Source: Streptomyces bathyalis
GTDB lineage: Bacteria > Actinomycetota > Actinomycetes > Streptomycetales > Streptomycetaceae
Assembly (NCBI RefSeq): GCF_015910445.1
Contig: NZ_CP048882.1
Location: forward strand, 7,127,501-7,191,500
Direction of reading: 5' to 3'
Length of the DNA: 64,000 nt
The notes under the pieces are model-generated. The model was not told the DNA's origin. It saw nothing but the letters and a program-made list of their open reading frames with translations, and ran no database searches. The translations under genes were made by a program, and so were the position numbers. Below are positions 8,117 through 15,388 of this stretch, piece by piece (positions within the stretch are counted from its first letter, which is position 1; every line of letters starts with the position of its first letter).

Positions 8117-9211
8117 TTGAGCCGCGACGTCGACGCGACCGGCAGCACGGAGCAGGGCAGAACCGGGCAGGGGGGCACAGCGAGCGACACGGCGGACAGC
8201 ACCGCATCGGGCAACGCCGCGTTGGGACGCAAGACCTTCAAGCGGTCCAGGAGCCACTTCACGGACCGGATCACCGCCGACGGCGCGGACGGCTGGCCCG
8301 TCGAGGCGGACCGCTACCGCCTCGTCATCAGCCGAGCCTGCCCGTGGGCGAGCCGGGCGGCGATCTCGCGGCGACTGCTGGGACTTGAGGGAGCGCTGTC
8401 GCTCGCCATCACCGATCCCCTTCAGGACGACCGCAGTTGGCGCTTCACCCTCGACCCGGGGGGCAAGGACCCGGTGCTCGGCATCCGCTTCCTGCACGAG
8501 GCCTACGACGCCCGCGAGAGCGAGTACCCGGGCGGCGTGAGCGTCCCCGCGATCGTCGACGTCCCCAGCGGCCGGCTGGTCACCAACGACTACCAGCAGC
8601 TGACTTTGGACCTGGCCACGGAGTGGACCGGTCTGCACCGCCCGGGTGCCCCGGAACTGTACCCGGAGAAGCTGCGCGACGAGATCGACGAGGTGATGGA
8701 GGGCGTCTACGAGGACCTCAACAACGGCGTCTACCGGTCCGGCTTCGCGACCGGGCAGGAGGAGCACGAGAGGGCGTACGGCGACGTCTTCCGCCGCCTG
8801 GACCTGCTCTCCGAACGGCTGGCCGGCCGCCGCTACCTGGTCGGGGAGACCATTACCGAGGCCGACATCCGTCTCTTCGTCACTCTCGTACGCTTCGACG
8901 CCGTCTACCACGGCCACTTCAAGTGCAACCGCTCCAAGATCTCCGAGGATCCGGTGCTGTGGGCGTACGCCCGTGACCTGTACCAGACCCCCGGTTTCGG
9001 CGACACGGTCGACTTCGACCACATCAAGCGGCACTACTACGGGGTGCACACAGGCATCAATCCGACGGGCATCGTCCCGGCCGGACCGGATCTTGCGGGC
9101 TGGCTGACCCCGCACCACCGCGACCAGCTGGGCGGCCGGCCGTTCGGCGACGGCACTCCGCCGGGCCCGGTGCCCGCCGGGGAAGAGGTGCCCGCGGACC
9201 ACAGGCCCTGA
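8117..9211 (+). CDS. Xi-class glutathione S-transferase / glutathionyl-hydroquinone reductase family
   Basis: A 364-residue protein with the Xi-class layout: a thioredoxin-like domain with catalytic ACPWASR (Cys about 75), the VPAIVD cis-proline loop, and a helical C domain with LVGETITEADIRLFVTLVRFD and HFKCNRSKISE. Characterised members reductively deglutathionylate hydroquinones. Actinomycetes use mycothiol rather than glutathione, so the physiological thiol is an open question. The first about 35 residues are Ser/Thr/Gly-rich and disordered. The start is TTG at 8117 after AAGGAACGCACA. Confidence 0.85.
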   Translation: MSRDVDATGSTEQGRTGQGGTASDTADSTASGNAALGRKTFKRSRSHFTDRITADGADGWPVEADRYRLVISRACPWASRAAISRRLLGLEGALSLAITDPLQDDRSWRFTLDPGGKDPVLGIRFLHEAYDARESEYPGGVSVPAIVDVPSGRLVTNDYQQLTLDLATEWTGLHRPGAPELYPEKLRDEIDEVMEGVYEDLNNGVYRSGFATGQEEHERAYGDVFRRLDLLSERLAGRRYLVGETITEADIRLFVTLVRFDAVYHGHFKCNRSKISEDPVLWAYARDLYQTPGFGDTVDFDHIKRHYYGVHTGINPTGIVPAGPDLAGWLTPHHRDQLGGRPFGDGTPPGPVPAGEEVPADHRP

Positions 9212-9215
9212 GCAG

Positions 9216-9247
9216 ACGCGGGACCCGGCACCCGCCGGGTCCCGCGT
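9216..9247. terminator. Bidirectional terminator between convergent genes
   Basis: A perfect 13-bp stem (ACGCGGGACCCGG / CCGGGTCCCGCGT) with a 6-nt loop, immediately after the transferase stop and about 40 bp from the stop of the convergent hydrolase gene. Confidence 0.75.
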
Positions 9248-9286
9248 CGCACTGCCGAGAGTCTCCCCGCTGTGTGGTGATCCGCC

Positions 9287-10162
9287 TCAGGCCGTGGCCC
9301 GTACCGTCTGCAGCACAAGGCTGGCAACGAGGGCCGGGTCGTCGTTCATCGGCACGTGACCGCAGCCGGGCAGCGGTACGAGACGTGCCCCCGGTATCGC
9401 CTTCTTCGCCCTCCTGGCCTGACGGCGCAGCAGCAGCCGGTCCTTGTCGCCCCAGCCGATCGTGACGGGAAGGCCGGGGATGTCCTGGTCGAAGATCACA
9501 TCCGGGCTCCGCCCGACCTCGAGCGTCGGGGCGAACCCGGTGGCCGCACGCATCGAGCGCGTCTCGGCCACCACGGCCTCGGGGGAACGGCGTCCCGGAC
9601 GGGCGTAGATGGTGCTGGTGAGCGCCGCGCGGCCGACGGCACTGCGGGCCATACCCCGCAGCATGCCGTCGGGGATCCCCTTGGCGCCGACCCGCATCCC
9701 CATCAGTACGGCATAGGCGTAGCGCCGCTCCCAGCCGTTCCAGAACCCGGCGGGGGAGAGGGCCGTCACCGAACGGGCGTGTCCGTGCAGCGCCAGCTCC
9801 AGGGCGAGCAGACCTCCCAGTGAATTGCCCACGACATGCGGTCGCTCCAGGCCCAGCGCGGAGAACGCGTCGTTCAACAGCGGTATGACGCTGTCCAGTT
9901 CGTAGGAGACACCGTCCGGAAGCTGCGGTGAGGCGCCGAAGCCCGGCAGATCGACGGCGATCACCTCGCAGGAGGCGGCCAGGACGCTCAGGACCGGCTC
10001 CCATGCCTGCCAGTGGTGCCCGATGCCGTGCAGCAGCACGACCGGCTCGCCGCTTCCGCGGCGCTCGTAGGCGAGGTCGAAGTCCGGCCGCCCGTCGGGG
10101 GAGACGTGCACGAAGGACTCGGTGACGGGCACGGGCGCATGGGGGGAGGCGACGGCTGTCAT
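9287..10162 (-). CDS. Alpha/beta-fold hydrolase
   Basis: A 291-residue hydrolase. It has the oxyanion strand VVLLHGIGHH, nucleophile elbow VGNSLGG (Ser about 114), a lid region after ALSPAGFWNG, an acid near WGDKDRLL, and a catalytic His in PGCGHVPM. The family covers esterases, lactonases and C-C hydrolases; the substrate is unknown. The ATG is preceded by GAGGAGTGGACC. It is divergent from the ECF41 sigma-factor gene across 183 bp, making it a possible target of that sigma factor. Confidence 0.85.
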   Translation of the reverse strand: MTAVASPHAPVPVTESFVHVSPDGRPDFDLAYERRGSGEPVVLLHGIGHHWQAWEPVLSVLAASCEVIAVDLPGFGASPQLPDGVSYELDSVIPLLNDAFSALGLERPHVVGNSLGGLLALELALHGHARSVTALSPAGFWNGWERRYAYAVLMGMRVGAKGIPDGMLRGMARSAVGRAALTSTIYARPGRRSPEAVVAETRSMRAATGFAPTLEVGRSPDVIFDQDIPGLPVTIGWGDKDRLLLRRQARRAKKAIPGARLVPLPGCGHVPMNDDPALVASLVLQTVRATA

Positions 10163-10345
10163 GGTCCACTCCTCGTCGGTTCTCATACGTCGGGCACCGG
10201 ACGCCTCCCTGCGGAGGGGGACACCAGTACGTAGACACAATGTCAGCAACTGCCCCGTCGGGGAACCCTCCAGCTGCGTACGCACCCGGCGCGGCCGGGC
10301 ACGGGTGCGCACAACCGTGCCGGGTGGGGGTGACATCATGGGCCC

Positions 10346-11239
10346 GTGGACGTCGAAGAGAGCGACGGGACCGCGGTCTTCGAGGAGCACCGGCCGGTCC
10401 TGCTGGGGGTCGCCTACCGCATGCTGGGACGCGTCGCCGACGCGGAGGACGTCGTCCAGGACACCTGGCTGCGCTGGGCCTCGGCCGACCGCGCGGAGGT
10501 ACGGCAGCCCCGCGCGTTCCTCGTACGCGCCGCCACGCGGCTCGCCCTGGACCGGCTTCGCTCGGCGCAGTCACGCCGCGAGACCTACGTCGGACCGTGG
10601 CTTCCCGAGCCGCTCCTCACCGACGTCCGTGCAGAGGCGGTTCCCGACGGCGCGGACCGCGTCGTGCTGACCGAGTCCGTCTCCGTCGCCGTCCTGGTCG
10701 TGCTGGAATCCCTCTCGCCGCTGGAGCGCGCCGTGTTCGTGCTCCGCGAGGCGTTCGGCTTCCCGCACGAGGAGATCGCCGCCGTCCTCGACCGCAGCCC
10801 GGCCGCCGTGCGGCAGCTCGCCGCCCGCGCCCGCAGCCATGTGGCCGAGCGCACGCCCCGCTACGAGGTCGACCCCGTGCAGCAGCGCGAGCTGACCCAG
10901 AGGTTCCTCGACGCGGCCACCAGGGGGGACCTGGACGGGCTGCTCGAGATGCTCGCTCCGGACGCGCGTTTCGTCGGCGACGGGGGCGGCAAGGTCAAGG
11001 CGCCGAAGCGGACGATCACCTCGGCCGACAAGGTGGGCCGCTTCATGGCCGCCATCGCCCAACAAGGCGTCGCAGACCTGGAGTTCGAGTTCGCGGAGAT
11101 CAACGGCGGGGCGGCCCTCGTCGGTTCGATCGGCGGCAAGCCGTCCGCCGTGATGCTCGTGGACGTGGCGGACGGCGTCATCCAGAGCATCTACCTGGTC
11201 GCCAACCCCGACAAGCTGGCGCACCTCCAGGCACGGTGA
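10346..11239 (+). CDS. sigJ: ECF41-type RNA polymerase sigma factor (SigJ-like)
   Basis: A 297-residue sigma factor. Region 2 (LLGVAYRMLGRVADAEDVVQ) and region 4 (SPLERAVFVLREAFGF, EEIAAVLDRSPAAVRQL) are followed by a SnoaL-like C-terminal extension containing the two ECF41 hallmarks DGGGKVKAP and NPDKL. In this group the extension, rather than a separate anti-sigma factor, modulates activity. ECF41 genes usually lie beside oxidoreductase or carboxymuconolactone-decarboxylase genes; here the neighbours are an alpha/beta hydrolase (divergent) and an SDR (convergent). The start is GTG at 10346. Symbol assigned by family resemblance only. Confidence 0.88.
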   Translation: MDVEESDGTAVFEEHRPVLLGVAYRMLGRVADAEDVVQDTWLRWASADRAEVRQPRAFLVRAATRLALDRLRSAQSRRETYVGPWLPEPLLTDVRAEAVPDGADRVVLTESVSVAVLVVLESLSPLERAVFVLREAFGFPHEEIAAVLDRSPAAVRQLAARARSHVAERTPRYEVDPVQQRELTQRFLDAATRGDLDGLLEMLAPDARFVGDGGGKVKAPKRTITSADKVGRFMAAIAQQGVADLEFEFAEINGGAALVGSIGGKPSAVMLVDVADGVIQSIYLVANPDKLAHLQAR

Positions 11240-11245
11240 GGGGCT

Positions 11246-11270
11246 CGGACCGCATGCGGTGAGTGGTCCG
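11246..11270. terminator. Short hairpin between convergent genes
   Basis: CGGACC pairs with GGTCCG around an inner CGCATGCG element, between the sigma-factor stop and the SDR stop. A modest but well-placed structure. Confidence 0.35.
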
Positions 11271-11274
11271 CGCC

Positions 11275-12030
11275 TCAGGCCCCGCCGGTCACCCTCAGCA
11301 CCGCGCCGTTCGTGAACGACGCCTCGTCCGAGAGAAGCCAGGCCACCGCGGCCGCGATCTCGTCGGGCTCTCCCGGCCGTCCCAGCGGGATCGCCGGTGC
11401 CTTCTTCCACGGGCGGTCCGGGTCGCCCATGGCCGCGTGCATGTCGGTGACGACGGCCCCGGGCTGCACGGAGTTGACCCGCACACCCTCCGGCCCGAAC
11501 TCCTTGGCGAGGCCGACCGTCATCGCGTCGACGGCGGCCTTGGAGGCGGCGTAGTGCACGTACTCGCCCGGCGCGCCCAGCGTCGCGGCCCCGGAGGAGA
11601 TGTTCACGACGCAGCCGCCGCCACCGCCGTGGGCCGTCGACATCTCCAGCAGGGCGCGACGTGCGCACAGCAGCGCTCCCAGCACGTTCACGTCGAGCAC
11701 ACGGCGCATCACGTCCGTGGGTGTCTCGGTGAAGCGTCCCAGGGGCCCGGTCACCCCGGCGTTGTTCACCAGCCCGGTGACTGGCCCGAGTTCATCGCGT
11801 GCCGTGTCGAAGAGCCGGTCCACGTCCTCCTCGACACTGGTGTCCAGCTGTACGGGTACTGCCCGTACGCCATGGGCGCGTACGGCGCGTGCGGTGTCCT
11901 CGGCGGCTTCACGGGAGCGCTCGTACCCGATGGCGATGTCGTGGCCGGCACGCGCCAGGCGCACGGCGACGGCGGAGCCGATGCCGCGGCTGCCGCCGGT
12001 GACGACCGTGATCCGATGCTGTCCTGCCAT
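11275..12030 (-). CDS. SDR family NAD(P)-dependent oxidoreductase
   Basis: A 251-residue classical short-chain dehydrogenase. It has the cofactor motif TGGSRGIG at 11-18, NNAG near 93, a catalytic Ser in VVNISSGAA, YxxxK in YAASKAAVD, and PGAVVTDM. It resembles FabG-like 3-oxoacyl reductases and glucose-dehydrogenase-like SDRs; the substrate is unknown. The ATG follows GTGGAGGACCC. A perfect palindrome lies 31 bp upstream. It converges on the ECF41 gene. Confidence 0.87.
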   Translation of the reverse strand: MAGQHRITVVTGGSRGIGSAVAVRLARAGHDIAIGYERSREAAEDTARAVRAHGVRAVPVQLDTSVEEDVDRLFDTARDELGPVTGLVNNAGVTGPLGRFTETPTDVMRRVLDVNVLGALLCARRALLEMSTAHGGGGGCVVNISSGAATLGAPGEYVHYAASKAAVDAMTVGLAKEFGPEGVRVNSVQPGAVVTDMHAAMGDPDRPWKKAPAIPLGRPGEPDEIAAAVAWLLSDEASFTNGAVLRVTGGA

Positions 12031-12060
12031 GGGTCCTCCACTCCAGAGGTCTCGGCGAAC

Positions 12061-12074
12061 GATGATCGATCATC
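12061..12074. promoter_or_regulatory. 14-bp palindrome upstream of the SDR gene
   Basis: GATGATCGATCATC is a perfect 14-bp inverted repeat 31 bp before the SDR start codon, well placed as an operator for that gene. No cognate regulator can be assigned. Confidence 0.35.
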
Positions 12075-12115
12075 TCACTCGCCGTGACCGCTGAACAGTC
12101 GCCGTCGCTGCCTGA

Positions 12116-12129
12116 TTGGTCTTGACCAA
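12116..12129. promoter_or_regulatory. DasR-like (dre) operator overlapping the -35 of the GntR gene
   Basis: TTGGTCTTGACCAA contains TGGTCTTGACCA, one base from the dre core TGGTCTAGACCA bound by the GntR/HutC-family regulator DasR. It overlaps the -35 element of the promoter below, so binding should repress. The neighbouring gene encodes a regulator of the same subfamily, which points to autoregulation or cross-regulation by DasR. Confidence 0.6.
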
Positions 12130-12151
12130 GGTCCCGGCCTCGCCCTAAGGT
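12123..12151 (+). promoter_or_regulatory. Sigma-70-like promoter of the GntR gene
   Basis: TTGACC and TAAGGT are separated by 17 bp, a good match to vegetative HrdB promoters. Transcription would begin near 12158, leaving about an 80-nt leader that is unusually AT-rich (TTTAAAAAACAAG). Confidence 0.6.
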
Positions 12152-12238
12152 CGGCCATACGCAAGGACCTTTAAAAAACAAGCTCGAATAAAGCCCGTTC
12201 CGCACGGGCCGGCGGATGCAGGGGAAGGCGGATCCACA

Positions 12239-13054
12239 GTGGGGACCACTCAGCTGGACGCGGTGCCGGAGCCGAAGTACTGGCACTTGAAGACCGTGCT
12301 GTCGGACGCGCTGGACTCCGAGTTCGAGGTCGGCGAGATCCTTCCCAACGAGCGCGAACTGGCCGCACGCTTCGGCGTCGCGCGCGCCACCCTCCGTCAG
12401 GCCCTGGAACAGCTCGAACTCGAAGGCCGCCTGCAGCGCCGCCGTGGCGTCGGCACCACCGTCGCGCCGCCCCGCTTCGGCGTGGACGTCGGCCCCGGTG
12501 AGCAGGGCTGGCCCGGTGCTCCGGATGACGCGTGGCAGACCGGCGAGAGCGAGGAGACGACCGCGCCCGCCGCCGTGGCCGCGCTTCTGGGCCGCGACGC
12601 GGACGAACCCGTGCACTCGGTGCGGCGTACCCGCATGACGCACGGTCAGCCTGTGGCGACCGAACTGCTCTATGTCCCGCACTCCTCGGTGCCCGGGCTG
12701 CCGGCCATGGACTCGACCGGGGGTACCGCGCGCGGCCGAGCCGTGCTGCGCGAACTGCATCGCCTCGAACTGGACGGCCAGGAGCGCACCGTGGAACTCG
12801 GCTCCGTGCGCGCCGACGACGCCCGTCAGCTCGACCGGCTGCCCGGCGCTCCCGTGCTGGTCGTCACCACCCGCTACGTCTCACAGGGCGTCACCGCCGC
12901 CGTCTCGGTCTCCACCTACCGCGCCGACACCTGCCGCCTCACCTTCGGCGAGAAGGTGCGCGAGCCGGTCGTGCCGGCCCCGGAGGGCCCGGCGCCGGAG
13001 GCTGCGCCGCGGCGCCACCGCGCCGCGACCGCGGGACGTCTCAGCCACCGCTGA
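12239..13054 (+). CDS. GntR family regulator, HutC/UTRA subfamily
   Basis: A 271-residue repressor-type protein. The N-terminal winged helix (EVGEILPNERELAARFGVAR, ATLRQALEQLELEGRLQRR) is followed from about residue 105 by a UTRA ligand domain (VHSVRRTRMTHGQPVATEL, RADDARQLD). UTRA domains bind sugar phosphates or small acids. The last about 30 residues are proline/arginine-rich. The start is GTG at 12239 with GGAAGGCGG upstream. A dre-like operator overlaps its promoter. Its 3' end overlaps the 3' end of the convergent ROK gene by 14 bp. No sugar-uptake genes are nearby, so its targets are probably elsewhere. Confidence 0.87.
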   Translation: MGTTQLDAVPEPKYWHLKTVLSDALDSEFEVGEILPNERELAARFGVARATLRQALEQLELEGRLQRRRGVGTTVAPPRFGVDVGPGEQGWPGAPDDAWQTGESEETTAPAAVAALLGRDADEPVHSVRRTRMTHGQPVATELLYVPHSSVPGLPAMDSTGGTARGRAVLRELHRLELDGQERTVELGSVRADDARQLDRLPGAPVLVVTTRYVSQGVTAAVSVSTYRADTCRLTFGEKVREPVVPAPEGPAPEAAPRRHRAATAGRLSHR

Positions 13055-14204
13055 CGCTGAAGAGCTCGCTCTCGACCTTGTCGAGAGCGAGCCGCAGTGC
13101 GCCCGTGGCGACGGCCGCCTCGCCCAGCACCGACAGGGCGACACGCGGCGGCCGCAGGCAGTAGCGCTCCAACTCGGCGCGCAGCGGCCCCAGTACGTCG
13201 TCAAGCCCTGAGGCCCAGCCCCCGATGACCACCAGTTCCGGGTCGAGGGCGAGCACCAGCGCCGCAACGTCGTGGACGAGCCGTTGGACGAACCGCTCCA
13301 TGGCTCGCTCCGCCTGCTCGTCGCCGGCGCGTGCCAGGGCGAATACCTTGGCTACGGCCGCCTCGTCCAGGGGGTGCAGTGGTTCGCCCGTGGTCGACAG
13401 CAGCCGCTCCGGAGTCGCCTCACGGCCCAGCAGATGCAGCGCGCCGATCTCGCCGGCGGCCCCGCCGAACCCGCGGTGCAGACGCCCGCCGATCAGCGAG
13501 CCGGCCCCCGGACTCAGCCCGACGAGCACCATCACGACGTCCTCGGCGCCCTTCGCCGCGCCCTGCCAACGCTCCGCCACGACAGCGGCGTTGGCGTCGT
13601 TCTCCACGATGACCGGGCAGCCGAAGGCCGTCTCCCGGAGCCTTTCGCCGAGCGCCAGGCCGGTCCAGCCGGGCAGTGCCGTGCCCAGCCGCACGGTGCC
13701 GTCGGCCTCGACGATTCCCGGGGTGCCCACACCGACCGCGCGCAGCGATTCGCATCCCGTCCCGCTCGTGCTGATGAGCTCGGAGACGGTGTTGTGCGCC
13801 TGCATCAGCCGCTCGGCGGCGGGGGCGTCCTCGTCGACCTCGTGGGTGACCGTACCGGCGATCTCGCCGGTCAGGTCGGAGAGTACGGCGGCGATCCGGT
13901 GCACGCCGATCTCGACCCCGATGGCGTGCCCCGCCTCGGCCTTGAAGCGGAAACGCCTCGCGGGACGCCCGCGCCGCGCGGCGTGCTGCGTGCCGCAGGC
14001 ATTCTCCTCCGCCTCGGCCGCGAGCCCCGCGCCGACGAGCCCTTCGATCACGCCCTCCACGGTGGGACGCGACAGCTCCGTGGCGTTCGCCAGGTCCGTG
14101 AGAGTCAGCGGGGATCCGCCGAACTCCGTGCGCAGCACGCGCAGTACAGCGGTCGAGTTGATCCGTCGCAGCAGAGAGGGATCTCTGCCGGAGAGCCGCG
14201 CCAA
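13041..14204 (-). CDS. ROK family transcriptional regulator / sugar-kinase-like protein
   Basis: A 387-residue protein with an N-terminal winged helix (VLRVLRTEFGGSPLTLTDLA, TELSRPTVEGVIEGL) and a ROK domain (GVEIGVHRIAAVLSDLTGEI, VGVGTPGIV, VIVENDANAAVVAE, GGAAGEIG). These usually repress sugar-utilisation genes, with a sugar or sugar phosphate as ligand. The usual zinc-binding CxCGxxGC cluster of ROK repressors is not evident. The start was placed at TTG 14204 because AAGGAGGCGGAC precedes it; upstream sequence is not family-like. Confidence 0.85.
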   Translation of the reverse strand: MARLSGRDPSLLRRINSTAVLRVLRTEFGGSPLTLTDLANATELSRPTVEGVIEGLVGAGLAAEAEENACGTQHAARRGRPARRFRFKAEAGHAIGVEIGVHRIAAVLSDLTGEIAGTVTHEVDEDAPAAERLMQAHNTVSELISTSGTGCESLRAVGVGTPGIVEADGTVRLGTALPGWTGLALGERLRETAFGCPVIVENDANAAVVAERWQGAAKGAEDVVMVLVGLSPGAGSLIGGRLHRGFGGAAGEIGALHLLGREATPERLLSTTGEPLHPLDEAAVAKVFALARAGDEQAERAMERFVQRLVHDVAALVLALDPELVVIGGWASGLDDVLGPLRAELERYCLRPPRVALSVLGEAAVATGALRLALDKVESELFSVSGG

Positions 14205-14363
14205 GTCCGCCTCCTTGCCTCCGCCCTGAGCCGGATGGTATCCGGAAGCCGCAGTTACCGCGAGTACGGATATCTCGCCCCGGTGCGGCCGGACTCGGGC
14301 GAAGCGGCAGTCCGGCGAGGTGAGACCTGCCCGGATGTCGGTCGGTGGCGGTTTACTGGGGGA

Positions 14364-14804
14364 ATGAACGACCTCGCACAACACCTCGCCACCATCGACC
14401 TGTTACGTGCCCGCCCCTTCCCGGAGCAGCGGGGCCGGCGGGCCGGAGTGGTCAGCGGCCCGGGCTACCACCTGGCCGAGCTGGCGACGAGCGAGGAGTT
14501 CTGGGAGGACGACGGCTCGGCCCGGCTCGTCGCAGGGGAGCAGTACGAGGCGGAGTGCGGGGCGTTGAGCGTGCTGCTCACCGGACGATGGGGCGAGCCG
14601 CAGGTCTTCAGCCTGAGCAGCGCCCTGATGCGCAGCACCGAGGGAGAGGAGATAGCGGAGCCCTGGCAGGGGCTGAGCGGGGGAGTCCCGTATCTGGAGC
14701 TGTGGCGGGCGGAGGGCCGGTGGGTCGCCGTGGGCGTCTCGCAGCTGGGTCCGGTGCTTCCCTTCCAGCTGATCGCCGCCGTCACCGTCAACGACCCTCC
14801 CTAG
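14364..14804 (+). CDS. Conserved hypothetical protein
   Basis: A 146-residue protein with no signal, membrane span or recognised domain. It is rich in acidic and aromatic residues (EEFWEDDGSARLVAGEQYEA, LELWRAEGRWVAVGVSQLGP). ATG at 14364 follows GGGGGA with almost no spacer. It is divergent from the ROK gene (160 bp) and its TAG stop shares the palindrome CTAG with the stop of the convergent glycosylase gene. It resembles Streptomyces-restricted proteins of unknown role. Confidence 0.65.
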   Translation: MNDLAQHLATIDLLRARPFPEQRGRRAGVVSGPGYHLAELATSEEFWEDDGSARLVAGEQYEAECGALSVLLTGRWGEPQVFSLSSALMRSTEGEEIAEPWQGLSGGVPYLELWRAEGRWVAVGVSQLGPVLPFQLIAAVTVNDPP

Positions 14805-15388
14805 CCGCCCTGTTCGGGTTCCGCGGCCTCCTGCGCCAGGGCGGCTTTCCGCAGCCGGGAGAACTCCTCGGCCATGGCCGTCGGCGTCCAATGTGCGTTC
14901 AGCCCGCTGGGGTTGGGCAGCACCCACACCCGGGCGCCGCCGATCATCCGTTCCTGCGGGCCGATCTGGGCCGCACGCTCGCCGAAGGCCGTGCGGTAGG
15001 CCGTAACTCCCACCACGGCCAGCCACTTGGGCCTCAGCCGCGCGACCTTGCGGGCGAGCTGTCTGCCGCCCTCCCGGTACTCCTCGGCGCTCAGCTCGCC
15101 GGCCTGCGCGCTGGCCCGCTCCACGACGTTGGTGATGCCCAGCCCGTACGTGAGCAGTTCGCGCTCCTCGTCCGGCCGCAGCAGGCGCGGTGTGAACCCT
15201 GATGCATGCAGGACGGGCCAGAATCTGTTGCCGGGACGGGCGAAGTGGTGACCCGTGGCCGCCGACATCAGACCCGGGTTGATGCCGCAGAAGAGCACTC
15301 GAAGCCCTTCCGCCGCTACGTCCGGGACCAGCTTGTCGCGGGCGGCCTCCAGCTCCTCCCGGCCGGGACGGGGTGCGCGCCGCGTCAG
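14801..15388 (-). CDS. mug: G/U mismatch-specific DNA glycosylase (Mug-like), apparently with a CTG start
   Basis: It excises uracil or thymine mispaired with guanine. Motifs: the uracil-DNA-glycosylase fold start VLFCGINPGLMSAATGHHFA, GNRFWPVL, GITNVVERA, and the C-terminal active-site loop LPNPSGLNAHW. Homologues have about 25 residues before VLFCGINPG (ELEAARDKLVPDV-type), and these are present in frame here, but the only canonical codon is the internal GTG at 15298. The frame can be reached from CTG at 15388, which overlaps the purB stop as CTGA and follows GGGGGCGATC. I infer a coupled CTG start giving 195 residues; the conservative product from 15298 has 165. Confidence 0.8.
   Translation of the reverse strand: MTRRAPRPGREELEAARDKLVPDVAAEGLRVLFCGINPGLMSAATGHHFARPGNRFWPVLHASGFTPRLLRPDEERELLTYGLGITNVVERASAQAGELSAEEYREGGRQLARKVARLRPKWLAVVGVTAYRTAFGERAAQIGPQERMIGGARVWVLPNPSGLNAHWTPTAMAEEFSRLRKAALAQEAAEPEQGG

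Noticed and set aside
10163..10345. ECF41 promoter (TGTCACA, 16 bp, CGTC) between hydrolase and sigma genes
   Set aside because: TGTC and CGTC elements occur but never with the expected spacing on either strand.
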